DNA from: CAZNMF01 sp035547155
GTDB lineage: Bacteria > Acidobacteriota > Vicinamibacteria > Vicinamibacterales > SCN-69-37
Length of the DNA: 27,746 bases
Reading direction: 5' to 3'
Assembly (NCBI GenBank): GCA_035547155.1
Contig: DASZVJ010000009.1
Coordinates: 1 to 27,746 of the forward strand
Each line of letters opens with the position of its first letter. Within the stretch, counting starts at the first letter, position 1. Of this stretch, positions 1-6,801 are shown in pieces. The notes under the pieces are model-generated. The model worked only from the letters and a program-made list of their open reading frames with translations. It did no database searches and was not told the DNA's origin. The translations under genes and the position numbers were made by a program.

Positions 1-812
1 AGCGCTGGCTCAACGACCACAAGAGCGAGCACGGCGCGCGCCGGCGGATCGCGCTGGCGCATGCGGTCTTGCGATCGGCACTCTCGAGCGCGCAACGCCA
101 GCAGATGGTGACGATCAACGCCGCGGCACTGACGAAGGTACCCACACCGCCGAAGCGCGTGATCACGCCGCTGACGGTGGAGCAGGCGACGGCGTTCCTG
201 AAGGTTGCTGATGGCCATCGGCTCGGGGCGCTGTTTTCGGTCGCGCTGGCGTGTGGGCTGCGTCTCGGCGAAGCGACGGGGCTGCGATGGGACGACGTCG
301 ATCTCGAGACAGGTGAAGTGCAGGTCCGGCAGCAACTGCAGATCGTCGACAAGAAGCTCGTCCTTCAGGACCTCAAGACCGAGAAGAGTCGTCGCACGCT
401 CGTGCTCCCCGACGTCTGCGTGAAGGAACTGAAAGCGCACCGCACGAAACAGCGTGAAGAACGGCTGAAGGCGGGGGAGCGGTGGGTCGACACGGGCCTC
501 GTGTTCACGACCTACATGCAGACGAAGCCAGGGAAGGGGAAGAACACGAAGGTCGGCGCCGGGCTGCACCCGAGGAACGTGCTGCGCGTCCTCCACGGGC
601 TACTCGACGACGCCGATCTGCCGCGTCAGCGGTTCCACGATCTGCGGCACGGCGCGGCGAGTTTGCTGCTCGCGTCCGGCGTGCAACTCGCCGAGGTGTC
701 GAAGCTGCTCGGACACTCCGAGCTCCGTCTGACGGCCGACCTGTACTCGCATCTCGTAAAGCAGACGGCGGTGAAGGCCGCGACCATCATGGACGCGCTT
801 TTGATCCGCTAG
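1..812 (+). CDS. Tyrosine recombinase / phage-type integrase, 5' end outside the window
   Basis: The reading frame is open from base 3, so the N-terminus lies outside the window; the first visible residues (RWLNDHK onward) look like the end of the SAM-like core-binding domain. The catalytic domain is complete. The first Arg is in CGLRLGEATGLRW, the beta-hairpin Lys in LKTEKSRR, the HxxR box in HDLRH, the second His in LLGHS, and the Tyr nucleophile in ADLYSH near the C-terminus. All six expected catalytic positions are present, so the enzyme should be active. It would catalyse site-specific strand exchange during integration and excision of a mobile element. The gene points at the 3' end of a tRNA-Thr gene 77 nt away, which fits an integrase at the end of a tRNA-inserted island. 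A TTG at 69 is a possible internal start, but the frame clearly continues upstream. Confidence 0.9.
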   Translation, partial: RWLNDHKSEHGARRRIALAHAVLRSALSSAQRQQMVTINAAALTKVPTPPKRVITPLTVEQATAFLKVADGHRLGALFSVALACGLRLGEATGLRWDDVDLETGEVQVRQQLQIVDKKLVLQDLKTEKSRRTLVLPDVCVKELKAHRTKQREERLKAGERWVDTGLVFTTYMQTKPGKGKNTKVGAGLHPRNVLRVLHGLLDDADLPRQRFHDLRHGAASLLLASGVQLAEVSKLLGHSELRLTADLYSHLVKQTAVKAATIMDALLIR

Positions 813-892
813 GCTGTCAGATTGGCTGTCAAACTGGGTTTAGGCCGCTTGGCTGCGTGCCCGAATCGCCGATTTTCCTAGGAAATTCTGGA
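812..892. other. Candidate attachment region between the integrase and tRNA-Thr
   Basis: This short gap holds two direct copies of GGCTGTCA (812-819 and 824-831), 12 bp apart start to start. It also holds a perfect 12-bp palindrome TTTCCTAGGAAA (874-885), four bases beyond the CCA end of the tRNA. Direct repeats beside an integrase gene can be arm-type binding sites, and an inverted repeat next to a tRNA end can be part of the core site. Both readings are inferred from position. The matching second att copy would lie outside the window. Confidence 0.35.
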
Positions 893-964
893 GCCGGCGA
901 CGTGACTCGAACACGTGACCTGCTGATTACGAATCAGCTGCTCTACCAACTGAGCTACGCCGGC
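889..964 (-). tRNA. tRNA-Thr (anticodon CGT)
   Basis: On the minus strand the 76 nt fold as a standard cloverleaf. The acceptor stem pairs GCCGGCG with CGCCGGC, and the D-stem pairs GCTC with GAGC. The anticodon stem pairs GCTGA with TCAGC around the loop TTCGTAA, giving anticodon CGT for codon ACG. The T-stem pairs ACGTG with CACGT around TTCGAGT. The CCA end is encoded, after discriminator T. Body and loop resemble tRNA-Thr(CGT) of other bacteria. The 3' end faces the integrase gene, so it is the likely insertion target. Confidence 0.96.
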
Positions 965-1030
965 CTTGGGACTCGCCCGGTGCTGGATGGGGACATCCAA
1001 CGAGAACCGGTGCGCGTGTTCCAGCCCGTA

Positions 1031-1036
1031 ATCGTA
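1031..1036 (-). promoter_or_regulatory. Possible -10 element for tRNA-Thr
   Basis: The minus-strand hexamer TACGAT lies about 67 nt upstream of the mature tRNA 5' end, within a TGTGCTACGAT context. A TTGCCG lies further upstream, but about 20 nt away, which is longer than ideal. The leader would contain a small GGATG/CATCC hairpin. This is weak, sequence-only evidence. Confidence 0.2.
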
Positions 1037-1097
1037 GCACAGCCAGGCAGCGTGCGCGGCAAACGCCGCGCTGGCGCGACGAGGCCTCGCTCGGCAC

Positions 1098-2540
1098 TCA
1101 GCCGACACGTAGCCCGACGCGGACGGCGTAGGCGGCGAGGCCATCGACCTTCGTGCCGGCCCATCCGATGTACCCGTCCGGCCGCACGAGGAAGATCCCG
1201 CGGCCGTACGCGTCGCACGCCGGAATCCGCGCGAGCCGCGCACCGATCTCTGGCACCGGCACGTCCGTGTCGACGAGGAGCAGCGTCCAGTGTGGCCCGC
1301 GGAACAGGTCGAACAGACGAACATCGCCGCGGCGGCCGTCGGGCGCACGATCGCCGGCGTGCAACACATCGTCTGCAAGATCGGCGCGCGTCTCGACGGC
1401 GAGCGGCGAATCGCGATACTCGAGATCGAGCTGCTCTGTCGCGCGACCCCGGCGCACCGAGCCGCGATGCACGCCACTCGAGAGCGCGAGCACGTCTTCG
1501 GCGACGGGACGCCGCTCCACCGCGTACGTCTCCAGCAAGCTCGCGTCCGCCCGATCGCGCAGTACCGCGCCAAGCTTCCAACCCAGGTTGTAGGCGTCTT
1601 GAATGCTGGTGTTCAGGCCTTGGCCGCCGGCGGGTGAGTGCACGTGCGCGGCGTCGCCAGCGAGGAATACGCGACCCGTACGGAAGCGCTCGGCGATCGC
1701 CATACGCGGGCGGAAGTCCGACGCCCAACGCACGGCGGTGACGTCATCCGCCGTGCGATGTGTGCGCGCCGCGACCAGCGCGCGAATGCCGTCGAGCGAC
1801 GCGTCAACCGTCGCGCCTTCGGGAAACTGCGCGACGAGTTGAAAGTCGTCGGTGCCCGGAAGCGGGCAGATCGCGAGAAAGCCGCTCGTCTCGTCGCGCG
1901 GTGGAAAGATGTGCCAATGATCGCGATCGAGCGATCGCATACGCACGTCGGCGACGATCGTCGATCGGGGATCGATCGTCTCGCCGATCATCGCGATGCC
2001 GGCAAGATGACGCACGGTCGATCGCCCGCCGTCCGCGGCAACGACATACTGCGCGCGAATCGGCGGGCCCGACGTGAACGTCGCGGTCACGCCTTCAGCG
2101 TCCTGCGACAACGCGGTCAACTCGCGCGCGAAGTCCACATCGCTACCGAGCGCTCGAAGGCGGTCGAACAAGATCTCCTGTGTCCGCCATTGCGGCAGCA
2201 TCCACGGCCCCTGATAGGGCTCGGCCTCCGTCGGCTGACCGGCGTCGAACATCGACTGTTCGCCCTGGCGCACGCCGTCGCGCCAGATCATCCCGGTCGG
2301 ATACGGTCCACCGGCGGCGAGGATGCGATCGACGACGCCGAGATCGTCGAACACTTCCATCGTGCGGGGTTGAAGCCCTTTGCCGCGCGAGCCGGGGAAC
2401 AGAGACGCGCCTCGTTCGACGACGGCCGCGTGCACGCCACGCCGCGCCAGGTCGACCGCCAACGTGAGGCCGGTAGGACCCGCGCCGACGATGAGCACGT
2501 CGACATCCCTTCGTCCCGTGGTCCGCTGGTCCGTTTGCAT
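1098..2540 (-). CDS. FAD-dependent monooxygenase of the phenol / aromatic polyketide hydroxylase type
   Basis: This 480-residue flavoprotein should hydroxylate an aromatic substrate using NAD(P)H and O2. The N-terminal Rossmann motif is GAGPTG (about residues 19-24). The second FAD/NADPH motif is VAADGGRS (about 165), and the third is GDAAHVHSPAGGQGLN (about 295), followed by IQDAYNLGWKL. The last ~110 residues, with LLLVDTDVPVPEIG and FLVRPDGYIGW, match the thioredoxin-like C-terminal domain of the PheA/TfdB/RdmE-like subgroup. Length is normal for that group. The ATG at 2540 has AAAGG 7 nt upstream. It stands alone between the tRNA and the decayed toxin fragment. The substrate cannot be told from sequence; single-gene detoxification or xenobiotic oxidation is as likely as a biosynthetic role. 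Confidence 0.9.
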   Translation of the reverse strand: MQTDQRTTGRRDVDVLIVGAGPTGLTLAVDLARRGVHAAVVERGASLFPGSRGKGLQPRTMEVFDDLGVVDRILAAGGPYPTGMIWRDGVRQGEQSMFDAGQPTEAEPYQGPWMLPQWRTQEILFDRLRALGSDVDFARELTALSQDAEGVTATFTSGPPIRAQYVVAADGGRSTVRHLAGIAMIGETIDPRSTIVADVRMRSLDRDHWHIFPPRDETSGFLAICPLPGTDDFQLVAQFPEGATVDASLDGIRALVAARTHRTADDVTAVRWASDFRPRMAIAERFRTGRVFLAGDAAHVHSPAGGQGLNTSIQDAYNLGWKLGAVLRDRADASLLETYAVERRPVAEDVLALSSGVHRGSVRRGRATEQLDLEYRDSPLAVETRADLADDVLHAGDRAPDGRRGDVRLFDLFRGPHWTLLLVDTDVPVPEIGARLARIPACDAYGRGIFLVRPDGYIGWAGTKVDGLAAYAVRVGLRVG

Positions 2541-2608
2541 GGCTCGCCTTTCAGCAACTCCATCAATTCTGACGCCGCATCACGGCGTCGAGCCGCTTCG
2601 GGCCGCCC

Positions 2609-2692
2609 TCAATTCGTCCGATAGACCTTGAACGCCGCGCTCGGATCGCGGCACCAGAACGCGGCGTCGTGGCCATGAGCTCCTGCTCGTCG
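2609..2692 (-). pseudogene. Remnant of a second copy of the Tox-PL protein C-terminus
   Basis: On the minus strand these 28 codons, stop included, encode a peptide with GHDA-FW, DP-A-FK and YRTN at the same spacing as the last residues of the intact toxin-like gene (stop at 3151). The last ~66 nt are about 83% identical to that gene's end, and similarity stops at the stop codon on one side. The fragment begins in frame directly after the TAG of the cupin gene and has no start or ribosome site of its own. It is best read as the tail of a decayed duplicate gene or of an orphan C-terminal cassette. Confidence 0.75.
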
Positions 2693-3091
2693 CTATGACG
2701 TCGCCGGCGTGTGGCCCGCCCACGCGACCGTCAGGAGGAAGGCGCTGTCCTCGATCGCCTCGACGTCGTGCGCCACGTCGCGATCGAGCGCGAGCAGCGT
2801 GCCCGTGCGCAGGCTGAACGTGCGGCCGAGTGCCTTGAGCCGGATGTGGCCCTCCAGGACCTGAATCGAGATGCGTCCGTCCGCCTTGTGCTCGGCGATC
2901 CGCGCATGCGCCGCGATCGCGATCAGCACGATGCGCAGATCCGCGTGTTTGATCAACGTTCGCGCGTTGTGGCCGCCAGACCACGCCGATTCGCCGCGGA
3001 GTCTCGCCAGCTCGGCCGCCAGATCGATCTCCATGAACGGCTCCGCCATCGACGGCGTGTGTGGCCGGCGGGGTTCGTGAGTGTCGGGCAT
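2693..3091 (-). CDS. Small cupin-domain protein
   Basis: This 132-residue protein has a single cupin_2-type beta-barrel: AEHKADGRISIQVLEGHIRLKA (first motif region), then GTLLALDRDVAHDVEAIEDSAFLLTVAW (second). His residues that could bind metal are visible in AEHK and AHDVE, but the full HxH(x)4E pattern is not clear. There is no signal peptide, so it should be cytoplasmic. The ATG at 3091 is chosen because GAGGAGG lies 6 nt upstream; the frame stays open to 3463, but that extension is antisense-like sequence inside the toxin gene. It lies 59 nt after the toxin-like gene and is followed in frame by a toxin C-terminal remnant. A ligand-binding or sensing role is plausible; an immunity role is suggested only by position. 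Confidence 0.8.
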   Translation of the reverse strand: MPDTHEPRRPHTPSMAEPFMEIDLAAELARLRGESAWSGGHNARTLIKHADLRIVLIAIAAHARIAEHKADGRISIQVLEGHIRLKALGRTFSLRTGTLLALDRDVAHDVEAIEDSAFLLTVAWAGHTPATS

Positions 3092-3150
3092 GCGATCCTC
3101 CTCGTGTGGATCGAGTATTTCACGCCTCCGCTCCACCGCGCGTCGAGCTG

Positions 3151-4863
3151 TCAATTCGTCCGATAGAACTTGAAGCCCGCGTTGGGATCGTGGAACCAGA
3201 ATGACGCGTCGTGGCCGCTTTGCTCGTCGTAGTACTCGAATCGGCCGCCGAGGTTGCGCGCGTTGACGATGTGGCCCGCGCCATTCGGATTGCGCTTGTC
3301 GTAGACGAACACGAGCCCGCGGCTGCCGGGCGTCGCCAGTGCGTGCTCGATCTTGCGTTGGCTGCTGAACGGCACGGGATATCCATCGGCGTGACGCGCG
3401 ATGCCGTCCGCCGCCGACGGGCCATGTCCATCGTCGAGCGTGCGGCCGCCGTAGCGCCGCCACAACACGCTCTCGACGACGTCATTGTCCGCGGTCCCGT
3501 TTTCGCAGCGCGCGGGCACGGGAATGCCGCTGGCCCATTCGCGATCCTTCGCGAGCGCGACCCAGAAGCAGTTGTACTTCGGCGTGTCGGGATCGATCGG
3601 CTGATGCGGATTGAGCGGCGCGCGGTGGACTTGCCGCGGATCGAGCGGGCCGTAGATCTCGCGGAAGCGATCGACGAGGTTCGGCGCGCCGAAGCGCTCG
3701 ATCGTCCGGAGATCGATCTCGAAGCACGGCGTCTTCAGCGTCGAGACCGTGGGCACGCGGAACAGCGACAGGCCGGACTCCGGCGACGCGTAGCTGCGAT
3801 GCGGATCGGCCGTGCCCGCGTTCGATCGCACGTACTGCCGCGCGCTGAGCAGAATCCGCCGCTGAATATTCAGAATGGGATCGTCGGGCGCGCGCACGTG
3901 CAGGTACGACGTGCCGGGCCATGAGGACTCGGTCACCGGCGCCCCGTAACTGATCACCTGCTTGACGTTCAGGCCGTACTGGTTCTGCAAGCCTTCGACG
4001 ATGTCCTGCGCTTCCATGCCGCCCTGGCTGTGGCCGGCGAGAATGACGTCCGTCCCCTTCGGCAGATTCGCGACGGCGTCCATCACCGCGAGCCGGTACG
4101 CGTCCATCGCCTGCACGTTCGCCCACGCGACGTATGCCTGACCGAGCGTGTTGGCCGTCGCCGGATTCCAGGAGACGCCGGACAGCAGGATCAGATACGT
4201 CGGCCGCGACGCGTTCGCGAGACGCACGCGCATGATCGGTTGGTCGGTGGAGTAGTTGCGGAACAGCCAGACGGCGAGCGTCTGCAGATTGCACACGCGT
4301 TCGGTGACGTCGGCCTGGCCGGACAGCGTGGGCGTCGGTGTTCGTTGCGTCGTGCCGCGCGCAGGCTGCTGCGGCTTCGTGTTGCCGCCGTTCGTGTTGA
4401 TCGCATCGCCGCGTCCGCGCGACGACGGCGTCGGCGTGCCGTACGAGCGCGGCCCCGTCTCGATGCGATCGGACGTCGGCCGCGCGCAATCGTAGAACTG
4501 CCGCACGAGACGGTTGACGATCGTGTACTCGTCGTTCGCGAGCTTCTGCAGCCGCGATCGCTCGGGACCACGCAGGCCCGGCGCCTTCGCCTGCTCGCGA
4601 TAGCGCGCCGACGCTTGACGATGAGTCTCGGCGTCGTCGAGGAAGTGCAGACAGCCGCGCGTCTGCGTACGGAACTCGTCGGTGTGAGCCGTCGGATTCG
4701 CCCACCACGCGCGCGCGTCGGACACCTCGTTGCCGCCCGACGTGTTGATCTGGTCGCCCTGCTGCGCGCGGTCAACGGAGGACGACAGCAACACGACGAG
4801 GGCCAGCGCGACGATGACGCCGGGTCTGAAGACCCGGCCTACATTGACGTTCGACGTCCGCAT
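3151..4863 (-). CDS. Exported lipase-like / papain-like (Tox-PL) two-domain protein, putative toxin
   Basis: In this 570-residue protein, residues 12-34 form a hydrophobic export signal. A low-complexity linker follows, with two copies of a GD-INT-GGN motif (36-45 and 152-161). Residues ~190-370 look like a serine hydrolase: GHSQGG (Ser279), an acid in APDDP (Asp327/328) and a His in DPHRSY (His355) give a plausible triad. Residues ~430-550 resemble the Tox-PL papain-like toxin fold: YNCFW (Cys432), GAGHIVN (His531) and YDEQSG (Asp546, Gln548). The tail ends FKFYRTN. The ATG at 4863 has AAGG 5 nt upstream; a GTG three bases earlier is too close to that site. The start overlaps the Sel1 gene's stop region (TAGTGATG), implying coupled translation. 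Predicted lipase and protease/deamidase activities are inferences from motifs. Confidence 0.7.
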   Translation of the reverse strand: MRTSNVNVGRVFRPGVIVALALVVLLSSSVDRAQQGDQINTSGGNEVSDARAWWANPTAHTDEFRTQTRGCLHFLDDAETHRQASARYREQAKAPGLRGPERSRLQKLANDEYTIVNRLVRQFYDCARPTSDRIETGPRSYGTPTPSSRGRGDAINTNGGNTKPQQPARGTTQRTPTPTLSGQADVTERVCNLQTLAVWLFRNYSTDQPIMRVRLANASRPTYLILLSGVSWNPATANTLGQAYVAWANVQAMDAYRLAVMDAVANLPKGTDVILAGHSQGGMEAQDIVEGLQNQYGLNVKQVISYGAPVTESSWPGTSYLHVRAPDDPILNIQRRILLSARQYVRSNAGTADPHRSYASPESGLSLFRVPTVSTLKTPCFEIDLRTIERFGAPNLVDRFREIYGPLDPRQVHRAPLNPHQPIDPDTPKYNCFWVALAKDREWASGIPVPARCENGTADNDVVESVLWRRYGGRTLDDGHGPSAADGIARHADGYPVPFSSQRKIEHALATPGSRGLVFVYDKRNPNGAGHIVNARNLGGRFEYYDEQSGHDASFWFHDPNAGFKFYRTN

Positions 4864-4865
4864 CA

Positions 4866-6092
4866 CTACCTTGGCGCCGGGCCGGGATCGACGCAGCCGG
4901 ACTGGCCGGATGCGCGGCAGCGATCGTAGTTCGTCTTCGACATGTTCCAGCGCTGCAGCGCTTCCTCGCGATCGGCCTGCTGGCTCGCGCCCCGCAAGTA
5001 CGCCATGCGCTCGGCAGAGGAGTGGAACGTCCGGCCCACGGGCTCGATGTTGAGCAGCACCGTGCGCAGTTTCAACCCAACGACGAGGTCGCGCTCGGCG
5101 TCGTTGCGAAAGCCGATGTAGGAGCCGCGCTGCTTGAGCAGGTTCGCGAAGTAGTTCGCCTGGTTGTGCCCCTGATCGCCGGCCTTGTCGAACCAGCGGA
5201 TCGCCTCCTGCCGGCTCTGCGGCACCATGATGCCGAACTCGTACGCGCGGCCGAGATTGAACTGGCCTTCAGCGGATCCAGCCGTCGCCGCGCGGCGATA
5301 CCATGCCGCGGCCGCGGCCCAATCTTCCGGCACGCCGCTCGCGTTCTCGTACATTTCGCCGAGGTTGTTCTGCGCCGTCGTGTTGCCTTGATCGGCAGAC
5401 AAGCGGTACCAGCGCACCGCTTCGGCGGAGTTGCGCGCGACGCCTTCGGCGTTTGCGTACTGATAACCGATCTGCAGTTGCGCCCGCGCGTCGCCTTGCT
5501 GCGCCAGCGCGAGGAACACACGCGCCGCGCCCGCGTAGTCCTTCGCCTTGTACATCCGGGCGCCTTCGTCGAAGCGATTCTGTGCGGCTGTCGGAGCACG
5601 CGGCGCGGCGCCGAGGCCCGCGAGCGCCTGCTGCGCGTCGCGCGATCCGGCCGCAGCCGCTTTCGTGTAGAGCATGCGCGCTTGCCCGAGATCGACGGCC
5701 ACGCCGATGCCGTGCTCGTACGCGCGTCCCAGATTGAACAGCCCATCGTCGCGGCCCTGCGCCGCGGCGCGCCGGTACCAGTTGAAGGCCTCCGTCGCAT
5801 TCTTCGCGACGCCGTCGCCCTGTTCGTAGAGATAGCCAAGCACCGTCTGCGCGCCGGCCTGATTCTGATCGGCCGCCTTGCGCAGCCACTGCGCGGCCTT
5901 CGCGCGATCCTTCGGATGGTTCAACGCGAACGCGTAGTCGAGACCGAGACAGTACTGATCGTCGGGTGAGGTCGGATTGGAGCTGATCGACAGAATCCGC
6001 CGCCGGCACGCGGCAAAGTCGGCGTTGAGATCGGCGAACGCGAGGCCGGGAACGAGGACGAGCACGCCGGTGAGGAGCGCGACGAGCCGCAC
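4866..6092 (-). CDS. Exported Sel1-like repeat protein
   Basis: This 408-residue protein has a Sec signal peptide (MRLVALLTGVLVLVPGLAFA, cleavage after about residue 20). After that come two blocks of Sel1-like repeats, residues ~45-165 and ~170-320. The repeats carry the typical spacing of A-WY-RAA--G---GQ-NLG--YE-G-GV, for example FNWYRRAAAQG, VRWYRLSADQG and AAWYRRAATAG. The C-terminal ~85 residues are not repeats. The GTG at 6092 is used because GGAGG lies 5 nt upstream and it gives a clean signal peptide. Sel1 proteins are alpha-helical adaptors; some act as immunity proteins for bacterial phospholipase effectors. Here it is translated just ahead of, and coupled to, a lipase/Tox-PL protein, so an immunity or chaperone role is a reasonable hypothesis. 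Confidence 0.88.
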   Translation of the reverse strand: MRLVALLTGVLVLVPGLAFADLNADFAACRRRILSISSNPTSPDDQYCLGLDYAFALNHPKDRAKAAQWLRKAADQNQAGAQTVLGYLYEQGDGVAKNATEAFNWYRRAAAQGRDDGLFNLGRAYEHGIGVAVDLGQARMLYTKAAAAGSRDAQQALAGLGAAPRAPTAAQNRFDEGARMYKAKDYAGAARVFLALAQQGDARAQLQIGYQYANAEGVARNSAEAVRWYRLSADQGNTTAQNNLGEMYENASGVPEDWAAAAAWYRRAATAGSAEGQFNLGRAYEFGIMVPQSRQEAIRWFDKAGDQGHNQANYFANLLKQRGSYIGFRNDAERDLVVGLKLRTVLLNIEPVGRTFHSSAERMAYLRGASQQADREEALQRWNMSKTNYDRCRASGQSGCVDPGPAPR

Positions 6093-6142
6093 GGGAACCT
6101 CCGCCGGCGCAGCATAGCATTGGGAAGGAGAGATCCGTATCG

Positions 6143-6280
6143 CGCTGGCTCGCTATCTCACTAGCGCACTATCTGATAGCTCGCTAGCTGCCTCCCACCT
6201 TGCTATCTTGCCTTCGTCCCTTCGTCCCTTCGTCCCTTCGTCCCTTCGTCCCCTGGTCCCTTGGTCCCTTCCTACGTCCC
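6143..6280 (+). repeat. Octamer repeats, left arm of an inverted array
   Basis: Positions 6211-6250 are five perfect copies of CCTTCGTC. They are followed by the variants CCCTGGTC and CCTTGGTC and a degenerate end to 6280. Just upstream, 6143-6189 is a looser octamer series (CGCTGGCT, CGCTATCT, CACTAGCG, CACTATCT, CGCTAGCT). Confidence 0.85.
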
Positions 6281-6567
6281 GGATCGCATCGGATCGTCCG
6301 GATCCGGCGGCTCCGTTTCGGGATCGAGCGGCCAGTCACTCGCCGGCTCGCCGGGCTCGCGCGTTGGCGGTGGCTCACCGACGTTCGGATGGGTGCGCGG
6401 CGGCTCTTTCCGCGGCAGGTCCTCATCCGGCTTTCGCGGCGGCTCGGGTTGCTCTGCGCGACACGCGGTCGCGAAGATGCGCGCGTTGCCGAATCTGCAT
6501 CGCGCGTGTGCGGATTGAGGTGCGGTGATGCCATGAAGCGCCTCCGCGACATGGCGGGCGCAAGAAA

Positions 6568-6648
6568 GGGACCAGAGAGGGGACGGACCCAAGGGACGAA
6601 GGGACCAGGGGACCAGGGGACCAGGGGACCAGGGGACGAAGGGACGAG
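6568..6648 (-). repeat. Octamer repeats, right arm of the inverted array
   Basis: Four perfect tandem copies of GGGACCAG (6601-6632) are flanked by GGGACGAA copies (6593-6600, 6633-6640) and GGGACGAG (6641-6648). A separate GGGACCAG lies at 6568. Read on the minus strand this is the same family as the left arm (CTTCGTCC, CTGGTCCC), so the two arms are inverted around about 290 bases. Confidence 0.85.
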
Positions 6649-6655
6649 AGGTCCT

Positions 6656-6683
6656 GTAGGGGCGGCCCCGCTGTGGCCGCCCG
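6656..6683 (+). repeat. Palindromic intergenic repeat, single unit
   Basis: This is one unit of the family that begins GTAGGGGCGGCC and ends TGTGGCCGCCCG. The arms GGGCGGCC and GGCCGCCC pair around a short loop. It sits between the octamer array and the terminator of the OmpA-like gene. Confidence 0.85.
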
Positions 6684-6698
6684 TAGCCGGTTGCCCGC

Positions 6699-6742
6699 AA
6701 AAACACCAACGGCGGCAGACCCTGAGGGCCGGCCGCCGTTGG
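6699..6742 (-). terminator. Rho-independent terminator of the VWA-OmpA operon
   Basis: On the minus strand a perfect 11-bp stem (GCCGCCGTTGG pairing with CCAACGGCGGC at 6732-6742 and 6706-6716) is followed at once by TGTTTTTG. It lies about 60 nt after the OmpA-like stop codon, on the correct strand. This is the clearest intrinsic terminator in the window. Confidence 0.8.
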
Positions 6743-6761
6743 CGTGAAGGATCCTGCGAAG

Positions 6762-6787
6762 TCAACCGGCGCAACGCGCCGGATTGA
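6762..6787. other. Hairpin just after the OmpA-like gene
   Basis: CCGGCGC and GCGCCGG pair around AAC, and the stem extends with TCAA/TTGA past one bulged base. There is no T-run, so it may stabilise the mRNA 3' end ahead of the real terminator. Confidence 0.5.
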
Positions 6788-6801
6788 CGTGCGTCGTGCG
6801 T

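Larger units (their letters stand above)
6093..6801. other. Long intergenic region rich in repeats, no convincing gene
   Basis: About 700 bases separate the Sel1 gene start from the end of the OmpA-like gene. They hold imperfect octamers (6143-6189), two inverted octamer arrays (6211-6280 and 6568-6648), one palindromic repeat (6656-6683), and two hairpins near 6700-6790. On the minus strand one frame ending at 6272 encodes a Pro/Glu/Asp-rich stretch (EPPRTHPNVGEPPPTREPGE) with GC-rich third positions. That frame has no ATG or GTG start outside the repeats, so it is not called as a gene. Confidence 0.6.

Noticed and set aside
878..1573. Minus-strand frame containing AGVAQLVEQLIRNQQV
   Set aside because: That peptide is the translation of the tRNA-Thr gene, a common false protein; the rest is a shadow of the monooxygenase gene.
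2609..3091. Stop-codon readthrough making a cupin-toxin-tail fusion
   Set aside because: The frame is open after TAG, but the 27 codons are better explained as a decayed duplicate; no readthrough signal is visible.
3092..3463. Upstream extension of the cupin frame to 3463
   Set aside because: It lies within the toxin-like gene in another frame and has shadow composition; the strong ribosome site marks the start at 3091.
6211..6648. CRISPR-like array
   Set aside because: Units are 8 bases in direct tandem with no spacers and no cas genes nearby.
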